Shown here one piece after another: positions 52,310 to 60,522 of a stretch of 64,000 bases of DNA. Numbering within the stretch: position 1 is the first letter of the stretch; each line of letters begins with the position of its first letter. The notes under the pieces are model-generated. The model did not search any database and was not told the DNA's origin. It worked only from the letters and a program-made list of their open reading frames with translations. The translations under genes and the position numbers were made by a program. The DNA lies in NCBI GenBank assembly GCA_023663945.1, contig JAMPGL010000012.1, positions 1 through 64,000 of the forward strand, given 5' to 3'. This stretch comes from Lachnospiraceae bacterium. GTDB taxonomy: Bacteria > Bacillota > Clostridia > Lachnospirales > Lachnospiraceae.

Positions 52310-53668
52310 ATGGCGTTTGAAAGTTTAACAGATAAACTTCAAAATGTATTTAAAAACCTGCGGAGCAAGGGACGCCTGACGGAGGCGGACGTAAAGACGG
52401 CTCTTCGGGAAGTCAAACTTGCGCTGTTAGAGGCGGATGTGAATTTTAAGGTTGTTAAGCAGTTTGTAAAAGCGGTGGAAGAGAGGGCAATCGGCGCAGA
52501 TGTAATGAACGGCTTAAATCCGGGGCAGATGGTCATTAAGATTGTCAATGAGGAAATGGTGTCCCTGATGGGGTCGGAGACCACTGAGATTCGGATGCAG
52601 CCGGGCAAGGCGATTACGACCATTATGATGTGCGGTCTTCAGGGCGCCGGCAAGACCACCACCACGGCAAAGATTGCCGGAAAACTTAAATTAAAAGGGA
52701 AGAAACCGCTCTTGGCGGCATGTGACGTATACCGCCCTGCAGCGATCAAGCAGTTACAGGTGAATGGTGAGAAACAGCAGGTAGATGTTTTTAGCATGGG
52801 AGACAATCAAAATCCCGTGGATATTGCAAAAGCTGCAGTCGAACATGCCAAGAAAAACGGTCATAATGTAGTGATTTTAGATACCGCAGGACGTCTCCAT
52901 ATTGACGAGGATATGATGACGGAGCTTTCCAATATCAAGGAACAGGTGGAGGTTCACCAGACGCTTTTGGTAGTGGATGCCATGACCGGACAGGATGCGG
53001 TTACCGTGGCGGGGGAATTTAACGACCGGATTGGGATTGACGGAGTTGTACTTTCCAAGATGGATGGCGACACCAGAGGCGGTGCGGCTCTTTCGGTTAA
53101 GGCGGTGACGGGCAAGCCGATTCTTTTTGTGGGCATGGGTGAAAAGCTTTCCGATCTGGAGCAGTTCTATCCGGACAGAATGGCAAACCGCATTTTAGGC
53201 ATGGGTGACGTGCTTTCCCTGATTGAAAAGGCGCAGGAGAACATTTCCATTGACGAGGATAAAGAAAAGGAAATGGCTGCCCGGATGAAGAAGGGCAGAT
53301 TTGATTTTAATGATTACTTAGAGAGCATGAAGCAGATGCGCAATATGGGCGGTCTTAGCAGTATCCTGAGCATGCTTCCCGGCATGGGAAAGCAGATGGG
53401 AAATATTGAGTCCATGATTGACGAAAAGCAGCTTGCGCGGACGGAGGCGATTATTTTAAGCATGACCCCGGAGGAGCGGAGAAACCCCAAGCTTTTAAAT
53501 TTAAGCAGAAAAGGCAGGATTGCCAAGGGCGCAGGGGTTGATATGGCGGTGGTCAACCGTTTTGTCAAGCAGTTTGAACAGTCGCAGAAGATGATGAAAC
53601 AGATGCCCGGAATGATGGGCGGCAAGAGAGGCAGAGGCGGATTCGGCGGAATGAGGTTTCCCTTTTAG
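52310..53668 (+). CDS. ffh: Signal recognition particle protein Ffh
   Basis: A 452-residue SRP54 GTPase that binds signal sequences and SRP RNA. NG domain: GLQGAGKTTTTAKIAGKL (G1), DTAGRLHIDEDMM, SKMDGDTRGGAAL. The methionine-rich M domain spans roughly residues 300-435 (MKQMRNMGG, MLPGMGKQMG), and the tail is Gly/Arg rich. Partner of FtsY at 35849. The SRP RNA gene itself was not found in this window. Confidence 0.97.
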   Translation: MAFESLTDKLQNVFKNLRSKGRLTEADVKTALREVKLALLEADVNFKVVKQFVKAVEERAIGADVMNGLNPGQMVIKIVNEEMVSLMGSETTEIRMQPGKAITTIMMCGLQGAGKTTTTAKIAGKLKLKGKKPLLAACDVYRPAAIKQLQVNGEKQQVDVFSMGDNQNPVDIAKAAVEHAKKNGHNVVILDTAGRLHIDEDMMTELSNIKEQVEVHQTLLVVDAMTGQDAVTVAGEFNDRIGIDGVVLSKMDGDTRGGAALSVKAVTGKPILFVGMGEKLSDLEQFYPDRMANRILGMGDVLSLIEKAQENISIDEDKEKEMAARMKKGRFDFNDYLESMKQMRNMGGLSSILSMLPGMGKQMGNIESMIDEKQLARTEAIILSMTPEERRNPKLLNLSRKGRIAKGAGVDMAVVNRFVKQFEQSQKMMKQMPGMMGGKRGRGGFGGMRFPF

Positions 53669-53782
53669 CCGGACGCAAAGAGACATTGTTGAAACAGGAA
53701 ATTCTTTTCAGGGAAGACATTCTTTGAAGACAGGACCTTTTCAAAATAAAGAATTACAAAGAAAATTGATGGAGGTGAAAAG

Positions 53783-54028
53783 ATGGCAGTAAAGATCAGG
53801 TTAAGAAGAATGGGACAGAAGAAAGCTCCTTTCTATAGAATCGTGGTTGCAGATTCCAGATCTCCCAGAGATGGAAGATTTATTGAAGAAATCGGAACTT
53901 ATGATCCCAACACGGATCCCAGTACTTTTAAGGTAAACGAGGAGCTTGCCAAGAAGTGGCTCGCAAACGGTGCTCAGCCTACAGAAGTTGTCAGCAAGAT
54001 TTTCAAGCAGGCAGGCATTGAAAAATAA
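53783..54028 (+). CDS. rpsP: Ribosomal protein bS16
   Basis: An 81-residue small-subunit protein beginning [20 protein letters not shown] with the [19 protein letters not shown] block that defines bS16. GGAGGTG precedes the ATG. The 114-base gap after ffh has no clear promoter, so co-transcription with ffh is likely. KhpA, RimM and TrmD follow, the standard order. Confidence 0.97.
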   Translation: MAVKIRLRRMGQKKAPFYRIVVADSRSPRDGRFIEEIGTYDPNTDPSTFKVNEELAKKWLANGAQPTEVVSKIFKQAGIEK

Positions 54029-54059
54029 TAACTGTTGACGGACCTTTTGGAGGTGGACT

Positions 54060-54287
54060 ATGAAAGAATTGGTTGAAGTAATTGCAAAGGCTCTTGTAGA
54101 GCATCCGGATGAGGTAGTGGTTACCCAGAAGGAAGAAGGGAAACACATTACCATTGAACTTCACGTTGCGGCATCCGATATGGGAAAAGTAATCGGAAAG
54201 CAGGGAAGAATTGCAAAGGCAATCCGTTCCGTAGTGAAGGCGGCGTCATCCAAAGAAAATCAGAAAGTGGACGTAGAGATCGTCTAG
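54060..54287 (+). CDS. khpA: KH-domain RNA-binding protein KhpA (YlqC)
   Basis: A 75-residue protein that is one KH domain with the GKVIGKQGRIAK loop. KhpA works with KhpB/Jag as an RNA chaperone affecting cell division and sRNA binding in several Gram-positives. GGAGGTGG before the ATG. Positioned between rpsP and rimM as in most Firmicutes. Confidence 0.95.
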   Translation: MKELVEVIAKALVEHPDEVVVTQKEEGKHITIELHVAASDMGKVIGKQGRIAKAIRSVVKAASSKENQKVDVEIV

Positions 54288-54293
54288 TCAGGC

Positions 54294-54341
54294 AAAAGGA
54301 TGTATCTTTGTTCTGTCAAAGAGCAAAGACATCCTTTTTTT
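54294..54341 (+). terminator. Terminator between khpA and rimM
   Basis: AAAAGGATGT.TCTTTG pairs with CAAAGA.CATCC and a run of seven T (54335-54341), about seven bases after the khpA stop. It would make rimM and downstream genes partly independent or controlled by read-through, as no strong promoter was seen before rimM. Confidence 0.75.
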
Positions 54342-54383
54342 ATCTTTTTATCAAGAGGCAGAGAGCCAAAATGGAGAGCAGGA

Positions 54384-54893
54384 ATGGAAGAGTTATTGAA
54401 GGTGGGGATTATCTCATCCACACATGGAATAAGGGGCGAAGTTAAGGTGTTTCCCACAACGGACGACCCGCAGAGGTTTAAAAAGCTCAAGGACGTATTG
54501 CTGGATAACGAAAAGGAAAAAAGAAATCTTAAAATTCAAAGTGTGAAATTTTTTAAGCAGTTTGTTATTTTAAAGTTTGAAGGGATAGATGACATCAATG
54601 ATGTGGAAAAGTATAAGGGGAGCAGTCTGTACGTTACCAGAGATCAGGCGGTAAAACTTGACAAGGACGAATATTTTATTGCGGATTTGATTGGTCTTAC
54701 GGTAATTGCCAAGGAGGAGAATCTTAAGGGAACCCTAAAGGACGTGATAGAAACAGGGGCGAACGACGTTTATGTGATTGAGCTTTCGGACGGCAGGGAG
54801 CTCCTTCTGCCTGCCATTAAAGAATGCGTCCGCTCTGTAGACATTGAAAAGGGAGAGATGCAGATTCATCTTCTGGAAGGGCTTTTGGATTAA
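54384..54893 (+). CDS. rimM: Ribosome maturation factor RimM
   Basis: A 169-residue 30S assembly factor that interacts with uS19. N-terminal RimM domain (GIISSTHGIRGEVKVFPTTD) and C-terminal PRC-barrel (YFIADLIGLTVIAKE, ELLLPAIKECVRSVDIEKG). ATG 54384 is the first plausible start after the terminator, with GGAGA six bases upstream; the open frame further back crosses the terminator. trmD begins 12 bases after its stop. Confidence 0.95.
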   Translation: MEELLKVGIISSTHGIRGEVKVFPTTDDPQRFKKLKDVLLDNEKEKRNLKIQSVKFFKQFVILKFEGIDDINDVEKYKGSSLYVTRDQAVKLDKDEYFIADLIGLTVIAKEENLKGTLKDVIETGANDVYVIELSDGRELLLPAIKECVRSVDIEKGEMQIHLLEGLLD

Positions 54894-54905
54894 GGAGAAG
54901 AGACG

Positions 54906-55802
54906 GTGAATTTCCATGTGCTCACACTTTTTCCGGATATGATTTTAAATGGCTTGGAAACCAGCATTACAGGGCGCGCCATTTTGGCGGGAACTATTTC
55001 CATTGAAGCGGTCAATATCCGGGATTATACGGTAAATAAGCATAAAAAGGTGGATGATTATCCTTATGGAGGCGGTGCAGGCATGTTGATGCAGGCACAG
55101 CCTGTTTATGATGCGTGGAAAGCCGTGGAAGAGAAGATATGTCAGCAGAGGAAAAGGAACCGGACTGCGGACGAAAACGCAGACGGAGGGACAGAAAAGC
55201 CACAAAGCACCCGGGTGATTTACCTATCGCCTCAGGGAACAGTCTTTAACCAGCAGATGGCAAAAGAACTGGCAAAGGAGGAGGATTTAATCTTTCTCTG
55301 CGGTCACTACGAGGGAATTGACGAGCGCGTTCTTGAAGAGATTGTCACGGATTATGTGTCCATCGGGGATTATGTGCTCACAGGCGGTGAGCTTCCTGCG
55401 ATGGTCATGATTGACGCCGTTGCCCGGATGGTGCCGGGAGTCCTCAGTAATCAGGAATCCGGTGAGAACGAAAGCTTCTCCAATTATCTGTTAGAGTACC
55501 CACAGTATTCCAGACCGGAGGTTTGGAGGGCAAAGAAGGTGCCGGAGATTCTATTGTCAGGCAATCATCAGAAGGTGGAGGAGTGGCGGCTGGAGCAGTC
55601 ATTAGAGCGAACCAGACAACTGCGCCCCGAGCTGTATGAAAAGTGGAAGTCGGAAAATCAGGAATATTTTATCAGGAAGGCAAAGAAAGAAGAACGTCAG
55701 AGGAAAAAACTGCTAAAACAGATTGAGAAACAGACGGCAGTGAACCAAAACGGGGATGTTGGAGAAGAAAGCGCAAATGAGGAAGACATTCGGGAAACAT
55801 AA
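54906..55802 (+). CDS. trmD: tRNA (guanine-N1)-methyltransferase TrmD, with insertion
   Basis: A 298-residue SPOUT methyltransferase forming m1G37 in tRNA. It starts at GTG 54906 after AAGGAGAAGAG. Core motifs: KHKKVDDYPYGGGAGMLM, LCGHYEGIDERV and the knot region IGDYVLTGGELPAMVMIDA. Relative to ordinary TrmD (about 245 residues) it carries about 22 extra residues around 78-105 (KICQQRKRNRTADENADGG) and a basic/acidic C-terminal tail of some 40 residues. The last ~26 bases overlap the serpin start. Confidence 0.95.
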   Translation: MNFHVLTLFPDMILNGLETSITGRAILAGTISIEAVNIRDYTVNKHKKVDDYPYGGGAGMLMQAQPVYDAWKAVEEKICQQRKRNRTADENADGGTEKPQSTRVIYLSPQGTVFNQQMAKELAKEEDLIFLCGHYEGIDERVLEEIVTDYVSIGDYVLTGGELPAMVMIDAVARMVPGVLSNQESGENESFSNYLLEYPQYSRPEVWRAKKVPEILLSGNHQKVEEWRLEQSLERTRQLRPELYEKWKSENQEYFIRKAKKEERQRKKLLKQIEKQTAVNQNGDVGEESANEEDIRET

Positions 55803-57087
55803 AAGAATTATAATATTGGTTCTTGCTGTATTTATTTTGATGGCGTGCGGACAACAGGATGAAGAAAAGCAGACTATAAGGATTCAAAGCCAAGCAGACG
55901 TAAGGCTCCCAGATTATCCCGGAGCAGGCTCTTATGACCGGACATTGACACAGGGAATCAATTATTTTGCCTATGAGATGTCGACACATCTTGCAGAAAG
56001 CGGAGAAAATTATTTCTTTTCCCCATACAGCATCTGTGTGTCGCTGAGCATTCTCGATAATGCGGCGCAGGGAGAGACGAAAAGCCAGATGGAGCAGATG
56101 CTGGGGATATCGGATCTTATGGATTGGAATATGCAGATGGAGTTTTTTCGGGAGATGGGGCAGAGCAAGGAAGCTATGCTCACCAGCGCTGATTCCATCT
56201 GGGTTGATCAAAAGCTTGAATTGTCGGAGGAGTTACGCGAAAATTATCTTCCCCTTGTGGAAAATTATTACAATGCCGCTGTATATCAGGCGGACTTTAC
56301 AAATGCTTCCCCGGAGGTAAAGAAGCAGATGGATCAGTGGGTTTCGGAAAATACGAACGGAATGATTAAAAGCTGTGGAGAAGAGCCTGATGCCAATACC
56401 GCATTGGCGTTAATAAATGCAGTATATTTTTATGGAGAATGGAAATCGCCCTTTGATGCGGCAGTTAATAAATGGATGTTTTATGGAACCGAAGGGGAAA
56501 ATGAGGTAGATGTGATGTACCTGTATGATTGCTGGTTGCATTATTATGTCTCTGACGGGCTTCGGGCAGTCAGTCTGCCCTATGGAAACGGAAGCAGGGT
56601 TATGAACATCCTGATTCCCGCGGATGACGGAGAAAATCAGCCGAAGGATTCCAATCAGACAGCCGCAGACATATTTGGGGCAATGAGCGCGGAAGAAAAA
56701 ACCAGCTTTCTGGATAATCTCTTAACAGGAAACGGAAAACTGATTCAGGTAGTCAGACTTCCCAAGTTTAGTATGGAATATTGTGTTCCGCAGATGGGCA
56801 GTCTGCTGCGGGAAATGGGAATGGAAAATGCCTTTCATGACAGGCTGGCAGATTTCCCGGGAATTGGGGAAGTTTCTGTGACGGATATAATGCATAAAGC
56901 CAAAATAGAAGTGGATGAGCTTGGAAGCAGGGCTGCGGCAGTAACGGAAGATTCGTCTGCGGCAGCGTCAGAGGATGAGGAGGAAAGAGAAATCATCCGT
57001 TTTATTGTAGATCATCCTTTTTTATTCATGATACAGGATACGGAAACAGGGATTATTTTGTTTATGGGGCAGGTTAATAACCTATAA
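55777..57087 (+). CDS. Serpin (serine protease inhibitor), lipoprotein
   Basis: A ~436-residue serpin with a signal peptide and a lipobox-like LMAC (about residue 24), so it is likely anchored outside the cell. Serpin landmarks: NYFFSPYSICVSLSILDNAA, LINAVYFYGEW, and the hinge ELGSRAAAVT followed by a reactive loop, then IVDHPFLFMIQDTETGIILF. The small-residue hinge (P15-P9) is that of an inhibitor. Aligned by hinge spacing, P1-P1' is about Ala-Ser, suggesting elastase-like targets. ATG 55756 is an alternative start. It lies between trmD and rplS, an unusual place, overlapping trmD. Confidence 0.92.
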   Translation: MRKTFGKHKRIIILVLAVFILMACGQQDEEKQTIRIQSQADVRLPDYPGAGSYDRTLTQGINYFAYEMSTHLAESGENYFFSPYSICVSLSILDNAAQGETKSQMEQMLGISDLMDWNMQMEFFREMGQSKEAMLTSADSIWVDQKLELSEELRENYLPLVENYYNAAVYQADFTNASPEVKKQMDQWVSENTNGMIKSCGEEPDANTALALINAVYFYGEWKSPFDAAVNKWMFYGTEGENEVDVMYLYDCWLHYYVSDGLRAVSLPYGNGSRVMNILIPADDGENQPKDSNQTAADIFGAMSAEEKTSFLDNLLTGNGKLIQVVRLPKFSMEYCVPQMGSLLREMGMENAFHDRLADFPGIGEVSVTDIMHKAKIEVDELGSRAAAVTEDSSAAASEDEEEREIIRFIVDHPFLFMIQDTETGIILFMGQVNNL

Positions 57088-57102
57088 CTGTTAAAATTTT
57101 GC

Positions 57103-57131
57103 TTGCATTTTCCGCTCAGGTATGGTAAATT
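57103..57131 (+). promoter_or_regulatory. Candidate promoter of rplS
   Basis: TTGCAT (57103-57108) and TAAATT (57126-57131), spacing 17, with TG one base before the -10. About 75 bases of leader follow, a plausible place for an L19-type autoregulatory leader, but I could not confirm a fold. Confidence 0.5.
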
Positions 57132-57209
57132 ACTAATGTTGCGAAATTGTGATGGTCCTCTGTTACGGCATGTATTAAGAACATCTGATGAATCAAATGG
57201 AGGTTTAAT

Positions 57210-57554
57210 ATGAACGACATTATTAAGAGCATTGAAGACGAGCAGTTAAAAGAAGTCAACGAGTTCCACGTAGGTGATACCGTCAAGGTTTACGGTAAGA
57301 TCAAAGAAGGAAACCGTGAGAGAATCCAGATTTTTGAGGGAATTGTCCTTAAAAGACAGGGAACCGGGGCAAGAGAGACCTTTACCGTGAGAAAGACATC
57401 AAACGGCGTGGGCGTAGAAAAGACTTGGCCTGTTTATTCACCCAATGTGGAAAAGATTGAAGTTGTCCGCAGAGGTAAAGTGAGAAGAGCGAAACTGAAT
57501 TATTTAAGAGGCCGTGTTGGTAAAAGAGCGAAGGTTAAAGAGATTCTCAGATAA
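57210..57554 (+). CDS. rplS: Ribosomal protein bL19
   Basis: A 114-residue large-subunit protein at the 30S/50S interface. Signature segments are [32 protein letters not shown], and the ending [28 protein letters not shown] is the ribosome binding site. Has its own promoter and a downstream terminator, so it is probably a single-gene unit, cut off from rimM-trmD by the serpin. Confidence 0.97.
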   Translation: MNDIIKSIEDEQLKEVNEFHVGDTVKVYGKIKEGNRERIQIFEGIVLKRQGTGARETFTVRKTSNGVGVEKTWPVYSPNVEKIEVVRRGKVRRAKLNYLRGRVGKRAKVKEILR

Positions 57555-57577
57555 TTTCAGGCGATATGACAAAGCAC

Positions 57578-57608
57578 AAGGGCAATTGGATATAACAATT
57601 GTCCTTTT
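57578..57608 (+). terminator. Intrinsic terminator after rplS
   Basis: AAGGGCAATTG (57578-57588) pairs with CAATTGTCCTT (57596-57606; one G-U), followed by T. Confidence 0.8.
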
Positions 57609-57660
57609 CTTATGTTTGGAGATGTGGTAGAATATAAGGAAATGTGAGAGGACTAATGTG

Positions 57661-58245
57661 ATGGCAAGGCGCAAAGGGCTGACCTTTTATGAAAAGAAAA
57701 AGAAAATCAGCAAGGAAATGATTCGTGAGATATTAGCCACGGCATTTTATTGTTTTGCCGCTGTGCTGGTTGCTTTTGTCATTGTTTATCTGGTTGGAAT
57801 GAAGATAAGCGTCATCGGAGTGTCCATGGAGCCGGCTCTTTATAACGGGCAGGAGATTCTGGTAAACCGATTTGTTTATAAATTGTTTGCACCGGGCAGG
57901 GGGGATATTGTTGCTTTTCTTCCCAATGGAAATCAAAACTCTCATTATTATCTAAAACGTGTGGTGGGGCTTCCGGGAGAGCATATTCAAATTATAGGCG
58001 GATACATTTATATTGACAGCGTGCTTTTGGAGGAGGATGATACCTACGATAAGATTTCAGACCCGGGAATTGCCGAAAATGAAATGGTACTTGGAAGCAA
58101 CGAGTATTTTGTGCTTGGGGATAATCGGAACAACAGTGAAGACAGCCGTTCGGGAAATATTGGACCGGTGAGCAGGGACACGATCACGGGCAAGGCATGG
58201 TTTCATCTGGGGTGTGAGAAGGATTCGATGGGGTTTATCAAGTAG
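57661..58245 (+). CDS. lepB: Type I signal peptidase, first copy
   Basis: A ~194-residue membrane protease that cleaves Sec/Tat signal peptides. One N-terminal membrane segment (about 24-46), the catalytic Ser in VSMEPALYNG and the catalytic Lys in YYLKRVVGLPGEH, and the box III/IV region LGDNRNNSEDSR. A GTG at 57658 could start one codon earlier. Only one membrane anchor, the Gram-positive SipS type. A second copy is encoded at 59170, after rbgA. Confidence 0.94.
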   Translation: MARRKGLTFYEKKKKISKEMIREILATAFYCFAAVLVAFVIVYLVGMKISVIGVSMEPALYNGQEILVNRFVYKLFAPGRGDIVAFLPNGNQNSHYYLKRVVGLPGEHIQIIGGYIYIDSVLLEEDDTYDKISDPGIAENEMVLGSNEYFVLGDNRNNSEDSRSGNIGPVSRDTITGKAWFHLGCEKDSMGFIK

Positions 58246-58321
58246 CGGCAGAACAAAAGAAAGTCAGCTTTGTGCCTGCGGTTAAAAGCCTGCAGGCTGC
58301 GGAAAGGGCATGGTTATTGAA

Positions 58322-59173
58322 ATGAATTATCAGTGGTATCCGGGGCATATGACAAAAGCCAAGCGGATGATGGAGGAGAATATCAAGCTGATTGACCTAA
58401 TCATAGAGCTTGTAGATGCCAGAGTTCCCATGAGCAGCAGGAATCCGGAAATCGATCAGTTAGGAAGAAATAAATCAAGGATTATCCTGCTCAATAAAGC
58501 AGACCTCGCCGATTCGGAGCAGAATGATTCGTGGACAGAGTACTTTAAAAAGAAAGGCTTTTTTGTTCAGCAAATGAATTCCAAGACCGGCGCTGGGCTT
58601 AAAACCATACAGGGGCTTGTGCAGAACGCCTGCAAGGAAAAGATTGAGCGGGACAGGAAAAGGGGAATTATGAACCGCCCGGTGAGGGCTATGGTGGTGG
58701 GGATTCCCAATGTAGGGAAATCGACTTTTATTAATGCGCTGGCAGGAAAGGCGTGTACAAAGACGGGAAACAAACCCGGAGTAACCAAGGGAAAGCAGTG
58801 GATAAGGCTGAACAAAAATTTAGAGCTTTTAGATACGCCCGGTATCCTCTGGCACAAATTTGAGGATCAAAAGGTCGGCGAAAGGCTTGCCATGATTGGT
58901 TCTATTAAGGATGAGCTGTTACACGCGGATGAATTGGCGGCCGCTTTACTTACTTATCTGCAAAGGGAATATCCGCAGATGCTTAATGAGCGGTATCAGA
59001 TAAATATAGAAGAGGATGCATATAAGACATTGGAGAATATCTGCATCAGCAGAAAATGCTTTCAAAAGGGGGAACAGCCGGATATTCTCCGCGCGTCAGG
59101 CATGATACTGGAGGATTTCAGGAGCGGAAGAACAGGCAGAATAACACTTGAGCATCCGGAGGAGTGGAAGTGA
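58322..59173 (+). CDS. rbgA: Ribosome biogenesis GTPase RbgA (YlqF)
   Basis: A 283-residue circularly permuted GTPase needed for late 50S assembly. The motif order confirms permutation: G4 LLNKADLAD comes before G1 GIPNVGKSTFIN and G3 DTPGILW. A C-terminal ~80-residue domain (ERYQINIEEDAYKTLENI...) binds RNA. The N-terminus QWYPGHMTKAKRMM is typical. ATG 58322 is preferred to 58310, which is too close to GGAAAGGG. The stop overlaps the second lepB start. Confidence 0.95.
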   Translation: MNYQWYPGHMTKAKRMMEENIKLIDLIIELVDARVPMSSRNPEIDQLGRNKSRIILLNKADLADSEQNDSWTEYFKKKGFFVQQMNSKTGAGLKTIQGLVQNACKEKIERDRKRGIMNRPVRAMVVGIPNVGKSTFINALAGKACTKTGNKPGVTKGKQWIRLNKNLELLDTPGILWHKFEDQKVGERLAMIGSIKDELLHADELAAALLTYLQREYPQMLNERYQINIEEDAYKTLENICISRKCFQKGEQPDILRASGMILEDFRSGRTGRITLEHPEEWK

Positions 59174-59709
59174 ACAGAAAACTAAGAGAGATATTAAGTA
59201 CAAGTCTTTATTTTTTAATTGTCCTTGTGGTGACCTTTTTGGTGGTAAATTATGTGGGACAGCGGACGATGGTTATCGGAACCTCCATGGAGCCGATGCT
59301 CAGCGACGGCGATAATCTGATTGTTGACAAATTATCCTACCGTTTTGATGAGCCTCAGCGGTTTGACATCATCGTGTTTCCTTTCCGCTACGCCGAAAAG
59401 ACGTTTTACATTAAGAGAATTATCGGGCTGCCCGGAGAGACGGTCTATATTGACGAAAACGGAACCATTTATATAGACGGTGAGGTCTTGGAAGAGCATT
59501 ACGGCAAAGAGGTGATTGCCGACCCGGGAAGGGCTTATGAACCAATCACGCTGGGCGTGGATGAGTATTTTGTTATGGGGGATAACCGCAATAACAGTTC
59601 GGACAGCAGAGATCCGGTGGTGGGCAACATTCATCGGGATGAGTTTGTGGGAAAGGCATGGATGCGCATCTGGCCGCTGAACCGGATGGGCATGATCAAG
59701 CATCAATAA
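59170..59709 (+). CDS. lepB: Type I signal peptidase, second copy
   Basis: A ~179-residue signal peptidase with Ser in TSMEPMLSDGDNLIVDKL, Lys in FYIKRIIGLPGETVYID and MGDNRNNSSDSRD. GTG 59170 (overlapping rbgA's TGA) is favoured because GGAGG is seven bases upstream; GTG 59164 is an alternative. It resembles the first copy across the catalytic core but differs in the N-terminal tail and the substrate-binding region, so the two may prefer different signal peptides. Consistent with the many lipoproteins and exported proteins here. Confidence 0.93.
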   Translation: MNRKLREILSTSLYFLIVLVVTFLVVNYVGQRTMVIGTSMEPMLSDGDNLIVDKLSYRFDEPQRFDIIVFPFRYAEKTFYIKRIIGLPGETVYIDENGTIYIDGEVLEEHYGKEVIADPGRAYEPITLGVDEYFVMGDNRNNSSDSRDPVVGNIHRDEFVGKAWMRIWPLNRMGMIKHQ

Positions 59710-59727
59710 TTTTAAAGAGGCACAAAT

Positions 59728-60486
59728 ATGGAACAAAAGATTAGCGAAATAAAAACTATTTTACAGGCAGCCGAATTAAGTGAGCTGCCTGCTTTTATCA
59801 AAACTTACGAAACGGATGAGCGGGACGGCGTAAGGAGTCTTGTAGGGAAAGCGCAAAAGCGGATTGCAGATTATGAGAAGGAGCTTGCGCGCACCGAAAA
59901 GATGAAAGAATACGAAAAGAAGTATGCTTCTTATTCATGGATCTGCGGAATCGACGAGGTGGGGAGAGGACCTTTGGCGGGACCGGTGGTGGCGGGCGCG
60001 GTGATTCTTCCCAAAGATTGTGACATCCTTTATCTAAATGATTCTAAGCAATTGTCCGAAAAAAGAAGAGAGGAGCTTTATTCTGTGATTATGGAAAAGG
60101 CAGTGTCCACGGGGCTTGGGTTTGTGTCACCGGAAAGGATTGACGAGATTAACATTCTGCAGGCAACCTATGAGGCGATGCGTGAGGCGGTTTCTAAGCT
60201 GAATCCGGCACCGGAGCTTCTCTTAAACGATGCGGTGACCATTCCGCAGATAACCATCCGTCAGGTTCCAATCATTAAGGGGGATGCCAAGAGCATTTCC
60301 ATCGCCGCGGCAAGCATCATTGCCAAGGTGACCAGAGACCGTCTGATGGTTCAATACGATGAGATTTATCCAGAGTATGGTTTTGCGTCCAACAAGGGCT
60401 ACGGTGCAAAAGCGCATCTGGATGCGCTGAAAAAATACGGTTCTGCGCCGATTCACCGGAAAACCTTTATCAAAAATTTATTGTAG
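59728..60486 (+). CDS. rnhB: Ribonuclease HII
   Basis: A 252-residue RNase H2-type nuclease that removes RNA from RNA-DNA hybrids and single ribonucleotides. The catalytic start of the fold is WICGIDEVGRGPLAGPVVAG (Asp-Glu pair, about residues 75-80), with LLNDA and the DSKQLSEK segment; a GDAKSISIAAASIIAKVTRDR motif follows. About 65 N-terminal residues are helical and extend beyond the catalytic domain, a known Firmicute variant. GAGGCACAAAT before the ATG. Confidence 0.95.
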   Translation: MEQKISEIKTILQAAELSELPAFIKTYETDERDGVRSLVGKAQKRIADYEKELARTEKMKEYEKKYASYSWICGIDEVGRGPLAGPVVAGAVILPKDCDILYLNDSKQLSEKRREELYSVIMEKAVSTGLGFVSPERIDEINILQATYEAMREAVSKLNPAPELLLNDAVTIPQITIRQVPIIKGDAKSISIAAASIIAKVTRDRLMVQYDEIYPEYGFASNKGYGAKAHLDALKKYGSAPIHRKTFIKNLL

Positions 60487-60522
60487 GGCAATCTGCATAA
60501 AAGCAGATAGAAGGGAGCAGGA

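Noticed and set aside
57132-57209. L19-type ribosomal leader RNA before rplS
   Set aside because: The position is right, but I could not find a convincing conserved fold by eye; a covariance search would decide.
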